A stretch of DNA of 58,488 nucleotides from Pseudovibrio denitrificans JCM 12308 (GTDB lineage: Bacteria > Pseudomonadota > Alphaproteobacteria > Rhizobiales > Stappiaceae): positions 1 to 58,488 of the forward strand of contig NZ_BAZK01000029.1 in NCBI RefSeq assembly GCF_001310815.1. The letters run 5' to 3'. How positions within the stretch are numbered: position 1 is the stretch's first letter; each line of letters begins with the position of its first letter. Of this stretch, positions 1 through 9,265 are shown in pieces. The position numbers and the translations under genes are program-made. The notes beneath the pieces are model-generated. The model was not told the DNA's origin. It worked only from the letters and a program-made list of their open reading frames with translations, and made no database searches.

Positions 1-198
1 AGGTCAATGATCTCCAATCTCAAAGTGTCATGCTGCGTTTTTGTAAGCGCTGCCTTAGCGACAGCTACCCAAAAGCAGGCAAAGTAATTACTGACAAACA
101 CTAAAAGCAGAGCAGGGGAGCTTTCAGCGCAAAAAGTGAATAATTAACTGCAGTTTGCAACATCGGTTAGGGTAGGCCTATGTAAGAGAAATAAGTCA

Positions 199-345
199 AT
201 GATAAATCTGGCAAAATTTGCGCTTGTAGTTGGCAACTCAGCAGCTTCTTTTGCCGCCCACACCATGGCTTTTCCAAATCCATTGGAACGAACTGAATAC
301 CTAAAGTTCACAGCTGTGAACTCCTTTGCGATCGCGAAAAGTTAA
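199..345 (+). pseudogene. Truncated paralog of the secreted protein at 1932..2531
   Basis: A 48-codon reading frame starts with ATG after an AAGAGAAATAAG-like ribosome site and copies the start of the gene at 1932: signal peptide, then the motif NPLERTEYLKFT, then VNSFAIA. It stops at TAA where the longer copy reads on (ANGSLSNHS). Identity extends about 20 bases upstream of the ATG, so the leader was duplicated too. I read it as a leftover of a tandem duplication whose 3' part was lost. It could still make a short secreted peptide, but nothing supports that. Confidence 0.65.
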
Positions 346-363
346 CTGTCCAGGTGCAGCTGT

Positions 364-410
364 GCAGACCAACCCCGACCAGAAATCCCTTTGACCAGTG
401 GTTGGTCTGC
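364..410. other. Inverted repeat (10-bp stem)
   Basis: GCAGACCAAC at 364..373 pairs perfectly with GTTGGTCTGC at 401..410. It lies 19 bases after the stop of the truncated paralog, where the similarity to the full copy ends. It may mark the duplication or insertion breakpoint. There is no T tract. The rest of 411..714 shows nothing I can name. Confidence 0.45.
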
Positions 411-714
411 CTCCGGTTTCATCATCCGTCGCCGACACTGTGAGATCTGAAATCTATCGGGAGCAACTTCCGCATGCTTGTCTGTGACGGAGATGCTATT
501 CCCAATACGTTCCAGCCAGCAATCTTAGCTTTTGTAAGTTGCTCTCAGCGTGGATGGCAAAGACAACAAAAGTGACGTGCCTAAGGCGAAGGGACAGGTT
601 TGGAACACTTAAATGCGAGAAGGTCGTAAAGCAACTTTGAGACCGTTTGCTGCCTTTCGCGATTGCTGATAGAAATACTCACTAAGCCAGCGCAACTAAC
701 AAAAAGAGACAAGA

Positions 715-1199
715 ATGTTTGGCAGATTTCGCAAGAAAGTCACGAAACAAACCATTGAGATGGTCAGGCAACAACATGCCATCTTTCAGCATCACCACGG
801 GATCCCACCAAGTTTTTGGCAGGATGAGTTTGTAATTGGCTATTATGGTGCCATGATATCGTTTGTTTGTCAGGTCGTTAGCAAGGTAGACTTAGCCAAA
901 CAGACAAAGGGTATGTGCTTCAGGATGGCTTTGAAGCTCTATCAAACATGAACGGATCGGCAATAGCTCGAAGGTTCACAGAACTCTCGTTTCAACAACC
1001 ACAGAGCGCCACTTTCAAGAATGGTGTAGACAATGGCAGTATCGTCACATTAGCGATTTTTGGCAAAACAGACCCACAAGATCGTGAAATTGTCGAAGCA
1101 GCTGAAATAGAAGCTGCCCGTATAGGTATTCCACTGCCGACTTACTTGATGATGAGCCTTTTCTTCGAACCTGTAAAAGAGAGATTTGGGCTAGATTAG
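715..1199 (+). CDS. Hypothetical protein, ~161 aa, one frameshift
   Basis: Two overlapping frames (ATG at 715; second frame read from about 912) join into one protein if one base is missing from the GGG run near 910. The join then reads TKG-YVLQDGFEALSN. The protein starts with basic MFGRFRKK, has a central hydrophobic stretch (FVIGYYGAMISFV) and ends in EPVKERFGLD. I do not recognise the family. The start follows an AAAAAGAGACAAGA ribosome-site-like tract. A terminator follows at about 1305. The indel resembles those in many other genes of this window, so I treat the gene as probably intact in the organism. Confidence 0.55.
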
Positions 1200-1304
1200 A
1201 GCTAGTAGCTTTTACCTGTTAGGTTCAGGGAACAGTTTTGAATTTCACGGTTCCAATTGCTTGCTTAAGAACAGCATCCAATCAAGCGAGCTACAACAAT
1301 ACTG

Positions 1305-1331
1305 ATGCCTCTCATCCTCAAGAGGCATTTT
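1305..1331 (+). terminator. Rho-independent terminator
   Basis: ATGCCTCT, an 8-base loop, AGAGGCAT, then TTTTC. It lies about 105 bases after the stop of the 161-aa hypothetical gene and probably ends its transcript. Confidence 0.6.
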
Positions 1332-1931
1332 CACAACGCAGTTGGTGCAGGTGTTTGGTTTCTTCGATGTCGCGCAGATTTAAGTTTGGCGCAAACAATC
1401 TCGCTCACTGTTAGCCAATGGATGGAACTATGATCGAAGGAGTTGCACCTTCATAACTCATTGGCTTGGCAACAGTCAGAATAACCCGCGAGCCTTTCGG
1501 CCAGAGAACTGCCAACCAGTGGCGATACTTTTGTCCCATCACGACTTCATCGATCAATGGTGCGCTTAGTTATGTGAGCTTTGGCAACGCGTTTGCAACA
1601 GCACTACTGGAAGAGGACACCCTGAATGGATCTCGATTGACATTTCAGGGGAGTGACTTCGCATAACTTGTTGATTTGCGCGGTTAAGGGAGTTTTCTGT
1701 GACGCAGAGAAAAGGGACTTTCAACGCCGGTCCATTCATAAGGTGACTACGAGCAAGGCCTAAAGCTCACTAAGCATCCTTGTTGTCTTGCTAGCAACGC
1801 ACTTTTCCCAAAGAGGTAATTGGGGCAACTAACCGTAGTTTGTGACCACGATTAAGGCAGGCGACGTCATATCGCCATTTTAAAGAGCTATCATCTTTGG
1901 TTGGTTGGGACTATGTAAGAGGGATAAGGCA
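1332..1931. other. Intergenic stretch, no gene supported
   Basis: About 600 bases without a convincing gene. The longest open frame (66 codons from TTG at 1466) has no ribosome site and no recognisable composition. The last ~50 bases are the leader of the gene at 1932 and match the leader of the truncated copy at 180..198. Confidence 0.4.
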
Positions 1932-2531
1932 ATGATAAAGCTGGCGAAATTCGCGCTTATAGTCTGCTGTTCAGCAATTTCCTTTGCTGCCCAAGCCATG
2001 GCTTTTCCAAGTCCATTGGAACGAACTGAGTACCTAAAGTTCACAGGTGTGAACTCCTTTGCAATCGCAAATGGGTCACTGTCCAATCACAGTCACATAA
2101 GGTACTTAGAAAGCAACAAGCTGTACATCAACTTCTCTAGCAATTTTGATAAGGAAGCTGATGAGCTGTTTGAACAAGACCTGCTTCCTATGAACATCGA
2201 TAACTATCTACTGCCTTACAACAAGGTTAATTGGTCAGGTACGATCGACGCACAGTTTTCCATACAAGGTCACGTTTATAACGTTCAATCCTTACACTTA
2301 GCTTTTTATGAAAAAGGCTGGCACAAGCGATGGGCCATCGGCGGTCCCAACTGTATGCTGCTAGGTCGCAATACGAAAATTGATGCGTTTGGCGGGCGAA
2401 CAGAACTGGCATGCGAAGCATACGATGAGCAAGATCAAAAGGTGTTCTTGTTCTTTGAAACAAGTGCCGACCGGCTCAGCTTGCCTTATAACACCATCCA
2501 TGTGCACGAAGGGGAATACGGTTCGTTTTAG
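1932..2531 (+). CDS. Secreted hypothetical protein, 199 aa
   Basis: The chosen start is ATG at 1932, 6 bases after GAGGGATAAGG. An earlier frame start would put charged residues before the signal peptide. Residues 1-23 form a signal peptide (MIKLAKFALIVCC..., cleavage near AQA or AMA). The mature part is soluble with three cysteines (GGPNC, ELACEAYDE and none in the C-terminal tail). It contains an aromatic strand-rich stretch (GKVYNVQSLHLAFYEKGWHKRWAIGG-like), which suggests a beta-rich exported protein. I recognise no family. A truncated copy lies at 199..345, so the locus was duplicated. A 9-bp hairpin follows at 2559 and separates it from the convergent gene. Confidence 0.7.
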   Translation: MIKLAKFALIVCCSAISFAAQAMAFPSPLERTEYLKFTGVNSFAIANGSLSNHSHIRYLESNKLYINFSSNFDKEADELFEQDLLPMNIDNYLLPYNKVNWSGTIDAQFSIQGHVYNVQSLHLAFYEKGWHKRWAIGGPNCMLLGRNTKIDAFGGRTELACEAYDEQDQKVFLFFETSADRLSLPYNTIHVHEGEYGSF

Positions 2532-2558
2532 CACCAGACCCTCAATCCATATAAGCGG

Positions 2559-2593
2559 TCTGACGGCTTGATCCGGGTGAGTACGCCGTCAGA
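2559..2593. terminator. Hairpin between convergent genes
   Basis: TCTGACGGC (2559..2567) pairs perfectly with GCCGTCAGA (2585..2593). It sits between the stop of the plus-strand gene (2531) and the stop of the minus-strand gene (2633). Its position fits a bidirectional terminator, but no T tract follows on either strand. Confidence 0.4.
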
Positions 2594-2632
2594 TCAGGTT
2601 CTAACTGACAGGACGGCGTGTTTGAAGGTATC

Positions 2633-3184
2633 TCAACTTAGTGCTCTAAGTTTTGCATTTTCAACTCTTAGCCTGACCAACTCTTCTCGGATTTTGTATA
2701 TCTGCGGATCCAGTTCTTCCAGTGATAACCTCACGGGAATATCGAGGCATGCTCTCCATTCTAATTTATCTACATTAATGACGATAATTCCTCTCAGTCG
2801 CTTTCCAGTTCTAGGAGCGGTGAGTTTGAAAAGAGATAAGTCTTGTTGGTTGACACTCCAATGAGAAAACTGCCCCTTTATTTTAAGCTGCCTACGTTGG
2901 GCGTAGTCCATCAATATCAGAGAGATTTGATCGCTAGATCTATCTTTGGAATCAAATCCTTGGTGGTTTAAATCATGGTAGTCAGCAAACGCAATTTTGC
3001 GTTCTCCGAGAACTTGCAGAAAGCCCTTCGGTCCGTTTCTAAAGTGAATGCAAGGGCGGTTATCTGAGTTAATCGTTGCTTGATAAAAGCCACTTGAGTT
3101 GACGATGAAATCAGCATCATTAGGTCTTATTTTTTCTACGACACTGCTTTGTTCCTGATTAAGATTGTACATGTGAGAATGCAT
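2633..3184 (-). CDS. Pyridoxamine 5'-phosphate oxidase (PPOX)-family protein
   Basis: 183 aa, typical for the short FMN-binding split-barrel family. The N-terminal half reads as the PPOX barrel: DADFIVNSSGFYQATINSD (usually FVGTASxDGxP), then HFRNGPKGFLQVL, then IAFADYHDLN and SLILMDYAQRRQLKIKGQ, the order seen in the PPOX subfamily annotated as FMN-binding. The C-terminal 40 residues are a charged helix (EELDPQIYKIREELVRLRVENAKLRALS), possibly a coiled coil. Substrate is unknown; family members bind FMN, F420 or heme. The start could also be ATG at 3172; no clear ribosome site decides it. Confidence 0.65.
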   Translation of the reverse strand: MHSHMYNLNQEQSSVVEKIRPNDADFIVNSSGFYQATINSDNRPCIHFRNGPKGFLQVLGERKIAFADYHDLNHQGFDSKDRSSDQISLILMDYAQRRQLKIKGQFSHWSVNQQDLSLFKLTAPRTGKRLRGIIVINVDKLEWRACLDIPVRLSLEELDPQIYKIREELVRLRVENAKLRALS

Positions 3185-3254
3185 CTTTGAATTATGAACA
3201 CAGAGATCTGTTTTGCTAAGTGAAGAACATTTGGCGTACTTCGGCAGGATAAAG

Positions 3255-3719
3255 TTATAAGTGTAGTTGTGACAGGTTCAGATGGCCATCAGGGCGCCGA
3301 CCGAATGGCCACCAAAACAGCCTTTCATCACTCGATATTTGCGTATCGATCGCGCAAATTATTCTCTTTTGAAGGAGACCTGCATCGCTAAGCTCCCAGA
3401 TTTCAGTTCCACTTGTCCTGTACCAATTGTTGTGCAAAGTCCTCCATTCACTTGCAACACGAATGGTAAGTAAGTTTCGCTGAACGCTCCAAAGCTCCTT
3501 CATATGACGAAAATGGAGTTCCTGCTTCCACTTTCCAGTTAAAAATGAGACTATCTCTTGGCGTCCTAATATTACTCTACCTTTGTCCTGCCATAGGCTA
3601 TCCTCAGCACAGTACAAACTGACTACTTCTGGGTTTCTCGTATTCCACGCATCCTCGAATTCTCTTACTTTACTTCTGGCGCTGGTAATCGAAGTCTCTT
3701 TTTCAGGATAATTTACCAT
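3255..3719 (-). CDS. Nuclear transport factor 2-like protein, DUF1348 family
   Basis: 154 aa, the full family length. The family pattern is visible from end to end: FEDAWNTRNPEVVSLYCAEDSLWQDKG, then GRQEIVSFLTGKWKQELHFRHMKELW, then NNWYRTSGTEIWEL, then ERLFWWPFGRRPDGH, ending SQLHL. The fold is an NTF2 alpha+beta cone; biochemical role is unknown for the family. It is not in an operon with its neighbour (70-base gap, same strand, no overlap). This is unrelated in sequence to the NTF2-like protein at 51797. Confidence 0.8.
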   Translation of the reverse strand: MVNYPEKETSITSARSKVREFEDAWNTRNPEVVSLYCAEDSLWQDKGRVILGRQEIVSFLTGKWKQELHFRHMKELWSVQRNLLTIRVASEWRTLHNNWYRTSGTEIWELSDAGLLQKRIICAIDTQISSDERLFWWPFGRRPDGHLNLSQLHL

Positions 3720-4049
3720 TGTAATTACTCACAACCATCGATTGTTTTGCATCAAAACTATGTGTTGGAGGTTTTATATGTGCAATTCACAAAAAAGAGA
3801 GGAAAGCGAGAGCATATACATTAGCATTTTCAAATAGATGAGTGATTTTCGCGCATTACTGGGATGGGTCTTTGGATGAAGTTGCTGAATTCATTTTTTC
3901 TCTGCAACATTTTATCTCGGTAGCTGACATCCTCGATGCTTAGTTGGCGTACTTTTTCAAAAAAGCAATTCATCGATTTTCGCCTTTTCATAAGTATAAT
4001 CTGAAGGATGGAGGCTTTATCCTCGAGTGGATAAACATGTGTAAATTAC

Positions 4050-4286
4050 ATGAGCGATAGAGCTTTAAGAGCGCATACCAAAAGCCCTGCACCTGCAATG
4101 ATGCCACTACAGGCGCAGGTGATAGCATTAAAGGTCGTGCTTCAAATCGAAACGGTCCAACTGCATGACTTTAACCCAAGCACTTACAAAATCATCCACG
4201 AAGCATTTGTTGGTGTCATCAAAAGCGTAGGCCTCAGTAACTCCTATTGCCCCACACTAAGCGACAGTTTTTCAAACTGCAGCTAG
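4050..4286 (+). CDS. Possible small hypothetical protein, 78 aa
   Basis: An open frame from ATG at 4050 with a plausible helical composition (QAQVIALKVVLQIETVQLHDF). There is no ribosome-binding site, and it lies in the gap downstream of repC. It has no recognisable family. The rest of 3720..4405 shows nothing else. Confidence 0.25.
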   Translation: MSDRALRAHTKSPAPAMMPLQAQVIALKVVLQIETVQLHDFNPSTYKIIHEAFVGVIKSVGLSNSYCPTLSDSFSNCS

Positions 4287-4405
4287 ATCCACTCAAGCAA
4301 AGCGCAAACAGTCGGCAGGCGAGTTCATAACCACTTCGATCTGTATGCACTTCCGATAGACAAGATATGTACCAGATGAGCTAAGAGAGTACGCATTAAA
4401 CTCGC

Positions 4406-5849
4406 TTATTGCTTTAAGCGATGCAGCATGCCGAATATTGATTTATGAAGATGCAGCTCTCCGCGCTCTGCCTTAGCCAAACAACCACGCAAGTAACCAT
4501 TGTAAGAATTCACGAAAGTTGATGGATCAAAGCCTTTACGCTCAGCTATAACGATGATGGTAGCAGTTGTCGTTTCGCCAAGCTTTCTGCAAGCCTCTTG
4601 CCACATATGCTCACATACACCTAGGTATCGAGCAGCCGGCCGAGCAGCTGATATAACCACTTGCCAATCTGTTTCTGCAGTTTGCTGCTCTACTTTGATC
4701 ATGTCATGCATCATTGGACTAGCACAAGTTAGAACCTGTGCAAGGGTGATATGCTCAATACCAGAAGGGTAGTAAAATGATCTTTTATCTGCACCACTTT
4801 GTGGTGTAATCCTAGTTTCTTGTATTTTCTGACGATTAACTGCGAGATTCTCAGCATGGGCCTCTTTATTGAAACTGAGGTCTTTCAGATCATTCTTATG
4901 CTGGAAAGGTTCTCCAGGTCTGAAAAGATGACGGCCAAGAGCGCATTGCGTATCGGCACCATTACCGTTTTCATGAGAAAATAATAGATTTGTATTTTTT
5001 GTATTTATGTGTCGGAACTTTACTTCTGACCTGTCAGAAGTTTTTGGGTTACAAAGCTGACCTGCTAAATGAGCATTGCTACCAAATGCGACTTCTTCAT
5101 TTAGGCATACATCAGGCTCGAGCTTAGTGAACTCCTCAACTAACTGTTGGATCTGATCGCTCCATGACAGCATTTGGACCATTGATATCCGAGCACCTAT
5201 CCGGCAGGGTAGGGATGCAAGAAGAGCTTCAGCGTGTCCAGTAATTTTTGGCCTGAGGGTGCAAAGCAATCTGTTCGCGCAGTACACGTTTGTGCATGAG
5301 CAGAAGCATCTTTTGTTGTTTCCAGGCATGTTCTTTTTCCTCAACCGCTTTCACAAGAACGCAAAAACGTTCATAGCAGGCGGCCAGCGGTGCCAGATTG
5401 ACCCCGAACGCCGAAACAAGATCACCACTGTCAGAACGATAACCATATCTACGCTGGTTGCCACTGTCGTGCCAACACAACAGACCTGCGCGGTTTAGTG
5501 CGCGTTCAATATTCAACACCTGGCGCTCACTGACACCACGCTTCACAGCTGTCGCACTCACAGTTAGATAGATAATAGGATGGCTACCAAACTGCCAATC
5601 CTGATCACGGGTATAGCCAATCAAAAACTCAAGATGGGACGTTTGAGTGGACGTCAGCCCCAGTTCTCTTTGCAACTTCTTGACGAGAGAAAGGATGTCC
5701 CAGCGACTGACACCTACGGGCAACCCGCTAAACTCTTTTGCAGCGTGTTCTGCTGCACGATTTAGCCGTCTTGAGGTGTTACTTTTCCCGATCAGCGTTT
5801 TGGGCTCATCCAAATTATGAACAAACGAGTTCATCTCGAATACTTCCAT
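4406..5849 (-). CDS. repC: Plasmid replication initiator RepC, one frameshift
   Basis: Two frames (5849 to about 5250, then to 4406) make one RepC of about 480 aa. The N-terminal part has the family's winged-helix region (PVGVSRWDILSLVKKLQRELGLTSTQTSHLEFLIGYT, ERQVLNIERALNRAGLL, DSGNQRRYGYR). The C-terminal part has the RepC end (AARYLGVCEHMWQEACRKLGE, then GYLRGCLAKAERGELHLHKSIFG). The frames join if the T5 run at 5246..5250 is one base too long. The middle (about 4960..5010) is very AT-rich, as expected for oriV, which lies inside repC in this family. No repA or repB is adjacent, which is unusual for repABC replicons. ATG at 5834 is an alternative start with a better GGAAG site. Confidence 0.8.
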
Positions 5850-7023
5850 AAATATCGGAAGCTCAAGGCCGTTTTCTAAGTAAGCAACCCCAGTCGCACA
5901 AATTAATGCACGCTTACTCTTGCAAGTTGTAGGAGAACAATATAGACCAATAGCTGCTAAACTTTTCTATTTTGTTCCCCTTGGCGGCTCCTGGCTTCCA
6001 GGGGGTTTCTTTTGTGGCTTTACTCTGCCTTTTTGTTCATCTGCATGCTTATCCATCAGACCGCTTGTAATACGTTCACCTCAGATTCGATCTGCTGAAT
6101 ATGATTGCATCATTACACACACGCTTAAAAGACATAAAGAAGAATCTGCAGTCCAGACGTGTTGCGCACAAAAATTACGTCACCTTAGAAGTAACCAAAA
6201 TCATCTTGTGTCTATCAATTAGAAATATACACCCGCTAGATGTATTGAAACTTTATTTTTTTCCGAACAAGGAACACAATACAAACTATTAATGTATTTA
6301 TACATCACAACAATTCACCTATACTTCATTAAATACCATTTCATAGAAATCTAAATAGCAACTGCATTGTATCTCACTGTATTGGCAAGGCGATGTAACA
6401 AGCAATCTACACCGGCTGCCCTACCAGCCCAATGGAATCGCGCTCGACTTTCATTACTCGACAAGCTCATAAAATGAACAAGTGTGATTACACTCATATC
6501 ACTTTCATATGCCACCCAAATCAGTTGAGCTACAATCATCTGAACGCTTTTGTTGACAGCACGGCATCCTCGCTCTACTTTAAAAAACACAGTTCTTTTA
6601 AAGTTACTGAAACTAACTCAAGCTATTAATAAGTATATTTCCCGCTAAAAAAAATCAAAACAGAGCACCATATAGCAAATTATACAACCTCACGTGCCAA
6701 AAAGCACATCTCAACAAATTGAAATGCCCTTTTCCAAATATTTCCATTCGTTTATTGTAACTCAATAGACCGTTGAATTTTCCTTCACATTGAAGTGAGT
6801 GGACATATTTACAATTATTTTTCAATAACTTAAAAAGAACCTCATTTAGCAAAAATGGTCTTTGAGATCGAAAAATGCTATTACTTGCCTGTTCATCGCG
6901 TTTATTTGGCCCTGAATGACGTGAAAATGCTTCAAATTAAAACTTTTCACTCATATCTCCTAGAAAAGCCGACATAGATGGGCTATACATAAGTCACTTG
7001 ATCGCATAGATAAAAACTATGCA
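5850..7023. other. AT-rich gene-poor stretch
   Basis: Nearly 1.2 kb between repC and the first structured repeat. The open frames on both strands are short and AT-rich and lack ribosome sites. repA and repB, which would normally lie upstream of repC on this side, are absent. I see no iteron array. Confidence 0.4.
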
Positions 7024-7104
7024 GCTTAGTAGTTATTCTGTACCACCTCGTAACTATTAGGCCTTGCAAGTACCAAAACAGTCTTGGAACTCGCATAAGG
7101 AGAG
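7024..7104 (+). repeat. Structured repeat element, copy A
   Basis: A 12-bp stem (7024..7035 with 7051..7062, some G-U pairs) closes a 15-base loop ending in TACCACCTCG. After the stem come ACCAAAACAGTC, AACTCGCATA and a GGAGA. Copies B (49139), C (57087, minus strand) and D (49966) keep the loop and the 3' blocks. Their stems have different sequences but still pair, which is the signature of a functional RNA rather than simple sequence repetition. This copy lies about 415 bases upstream of the secretion ABC transporter. A lone 15-base core copy (AAAACCAAAACAGTC) is on the minus strand at 7329..7343. Confidence 0.65.
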
Positions 7105-7372
7105 TAATAGTTTCATACATCGCCCGACTACTTTGGCAGTCAACACTTATCTCGGTAACGTAGTAAGCCGCGATAGCGTTGGTTTGTTTACAAGTATAGG
7201 TTCTTGCAACTTCGAGATTTAATCTCGTTGTACGCTAGTTTTGCGACCGCTATGAAAATAACTCAAAGATCCCAATAAAACTGCAGCGCCCTCAACTTGA
7301 GGGCAAACTTAAGTGTTTCCAAAAGTGTGACTGTTTTGGTTTTCTTGATGGCAAGGCATCTGCCACGAGAAA

Positions 7373-7449
7373 GGGGGAGGGTAGTACGTCAACCCTAGAG
7401 TATTCCTCCCCCCTCCCTCCACGAGTCAGTGACCCAACTGACTCCGTGG
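7373..7449 (+). other. Two strong hairpins in the leader of the ABC transporter
   Basis: GGGGGAGG (7373..7380) can pair with CCTCCCCC (7405..7412). CCACGAGTCAGT (7419..7430) can pair with ACTGACTCCGTGG (7437..7449) with one bulged base. They lie 70-150 bases before the GTG at 7519. They could be a terminator/attenuator pair or a structured 5' leader; no known riboswitch motif is visible. Confidence 0.4.
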
Positions 7450-7518
7450 TACTCCAATAAACGTGATATTTGAGTAGCTTATACGCTCTGAAATACGTAA
7501 ACAAGAAGACTATTTAAA

Positions 7519-9237
7519 GTGAAAATATTCAGCTTGGATACGCTCAAGAAGCAGGTACATCATGTAACCTGCAGCACAACTTTACTTTACGCCATAGCTG
7601 GCTTCTTGAGCCTTCTGTTAGGCTTACTCTCCCTTACACTCCCCATCTACTTACAAAGTATTTGTGACATCATACTAGTCCATAGCAACCTATCCCTACT
7701 ATTTAGTATTTCTGTGGTTGTTGGCTTTTTGTATCTTGTCTATGCAACATTAGATTTTGCGCGTCGTCTGACCCACTCATCTATCGCACGGAAAATCGAT
7801 AAGACATTGTCTCGTGTCGCGTTTCTGGCAGCTTTAAATCCAGCGATTCAAACCAACTGGAGTGACAAGCCAACTGATCCTATTGAGGAGCTGGATGCAG
7901 TCCGAAAATTCTGGACGTGCCCAGGATCAGCTGCCCTCTTCGATTTGCCTTGGTTGCCGATATATCTCGCACTACTGTTTGTGTTTCATCTCTGGCTTGG
8001 GTCTCTAGCAACAGTCTGCGCTCTGCTAGCTGTATCCCTTGCTTTGATAATTCAAACACCAACTCAAAGTAGTAAGGCCCAAAAGAAGCCAAAAGACCTT
8101 GCTCATGTAAACGCGCAGCACCATGCAGAAATCGTACGTGCTCATGGTATGAGTAAAACCTTATGCGACAGATGGGATAACGCTAAGACCCAAGTTTATC
8201 AGCAGCAAATTGAAGCGGATGATCAAAGCTCGCTATTAAGCACGACAACACGAACACTACGATATGTATCAGAGACTGCAGTGTTTGGGATGGGGGCTGT
8301 CTTGGTCATTAGGCAAGAAATCACCCCAGGAACGATGGTTGCAGCATCTTTAATCGCTTCTCGCACGCTTTTACCCATTGAACAGGCCATTTGTAACTGG
8401 CACAGCCTTATCGCTTATCGAAATGCTTGTGGTAGGCTTAATGAAATCTGTGGCCGTCTAGAAGAGCAAAAACCTAACCTGGTACTGCCAACACCTCAAA
8501 AGAGCTTGGAAGTCCACCAAGTCGCAATCACTTGCCCGGGCACAAAACATATTGCACTTGATGGATTGGACTTCACTCTTAACGCCGGCGATGGATTAGG
8601 CATCGTTGGTCGTTCAGGTGCAGGCAAGACATGCCTCGTTCGCACCTTAGTCGGTGTCTGGCCTAACCAGAACGGTTCAATTCTTCTAGACGGCACAGAC
8701 CTTCAACAATGGCCAGAAGATCAGTTGGGGGCCGCCATAGGGTACCTGCCACAAAAAGTTGAGTTACTGGATGGAACAGTTGCGCAAAACATATCCAGGT
8801 TTTCAAAAGTCCGCAAAGACGAAGAAATCTTTGAAGCAGCACGGATAGCTGATGCCCACGCAATGATAACTAACTTACCTGAAGGCTATGACACCCAAGT
8901 TGGTTACAGTGGCTGTTTGTTATCTGCAGGTCAACGTCAGCGCATCGGTATCGCACGAGCACTGTACAACTCACCCTTCCTCATCGTTCTTGATGAACCG
9001 GCCACCAACTTGGATACGGATGGAATATTAGCCTTAGCGAACACCCTCAGACTAATGCGTAAGGCTGGCAGCATCGTCATAGCAGTTACTCGTCATCCAG
9101 CTGTCATATGCGCAACCGATACAGTGCTGGTTTTGGAAGCTGGACGCCAAATCGCCTTTGGACCCAAAGATATAGTGCTGCCGAACTTCGGTGATGACAC
9201 ACAAAGCAAGCATGGCTTTCTGGCCATCGTAAACTAA
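7519..9237 (+). CDS. Type I secretion ABC transporter (PrtD/AprD-like permease-ATPase)
   Basis: 572 aa, the usual PrtD length. The N-terminal half has membrane helices (about residues 18-40, 55-77, 140-180, 245-270). The C-terminal half is the ATPase: Walker A GIVGRSGAGKT, Q-loop YLPQK, signature LSAGQRQRIGIARAL (Ala replaces the usual Gly), Walker B LIVLDEPATNLD, and the switch-region histidine (AVTRHPA). Type I exporters move C-terminally tagged proteins in one step with an HlyD-type adaptor and TolC. Neither partner is adjacent here, which is odd. The start is GTG with a weak upstream site; an ATG does not exist in frame nearby. Followed by a membrane protein after 28 bases. Cargo could be the large surface protein at the right edge, but that is only inference. 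Confidence 0.8.
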   Translation: MKIFSLDTLKKQVHHVTCSTTLLYAIAGFLSLLLGLLSLTLPIYLQSICDIILVHSNLSLLFSISVVVGFLYLVYATLDFARRLTHSSIARKIDKTLSRVAFLAALNPAIQTNWSDKPTDPIEELDAVRKFWTCPGSAALFDLPWLPIYLALLFVFHLWLGSLATVCALLAVSLALIIQTPTQSSKAQKKPKDLAHVNAQHHAEIVRAHGMSKTLCDRWDNAKTQVYQQQIEADDQSSLLSTTTRTLRYVSETAVFGMGAVLVIRQEITPGTMVAASLIASRTLLPIEQAICNWHSLIAYRNACGRLNEICGRLEEQKPNLVLPTPQKSLEVHQVAITCPGTKHIALDGLDFTLNAGDGLGIVGRSGAGKTCLVRTLVGVWPNQNGSILLDGTDLQQWPEDQLGAAIGYLPQKVELLDGTVAQNISRFSKVRKDEEIFEAARIADAHAMITNLPEGYDTQVGYSGCLLSAGQRQRIGIARALYNSPFLIVLDEPATNLDTDGILALANTLRLMRKAGSIVIAVTRHPAVICATDTVLVLEAGRQIAFGPKDIVLPNFGDDTQSKHGFLAIVN

Positions 9238-9265
9238 CCCACAAACAACCTGAAACAACTCTTTT

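Noticed and set aside
1466..1666. 66-codon open frame starting with TTG
   Set aside because: No ribosome site, no conserved pattern, and no support from neighbours.
6351..6852. Short minus-strand open frames in the AT-rich gap after repC
   Set aside because: Composition and lack of ribosome sites indicate chance frames in AT-rich DNA.
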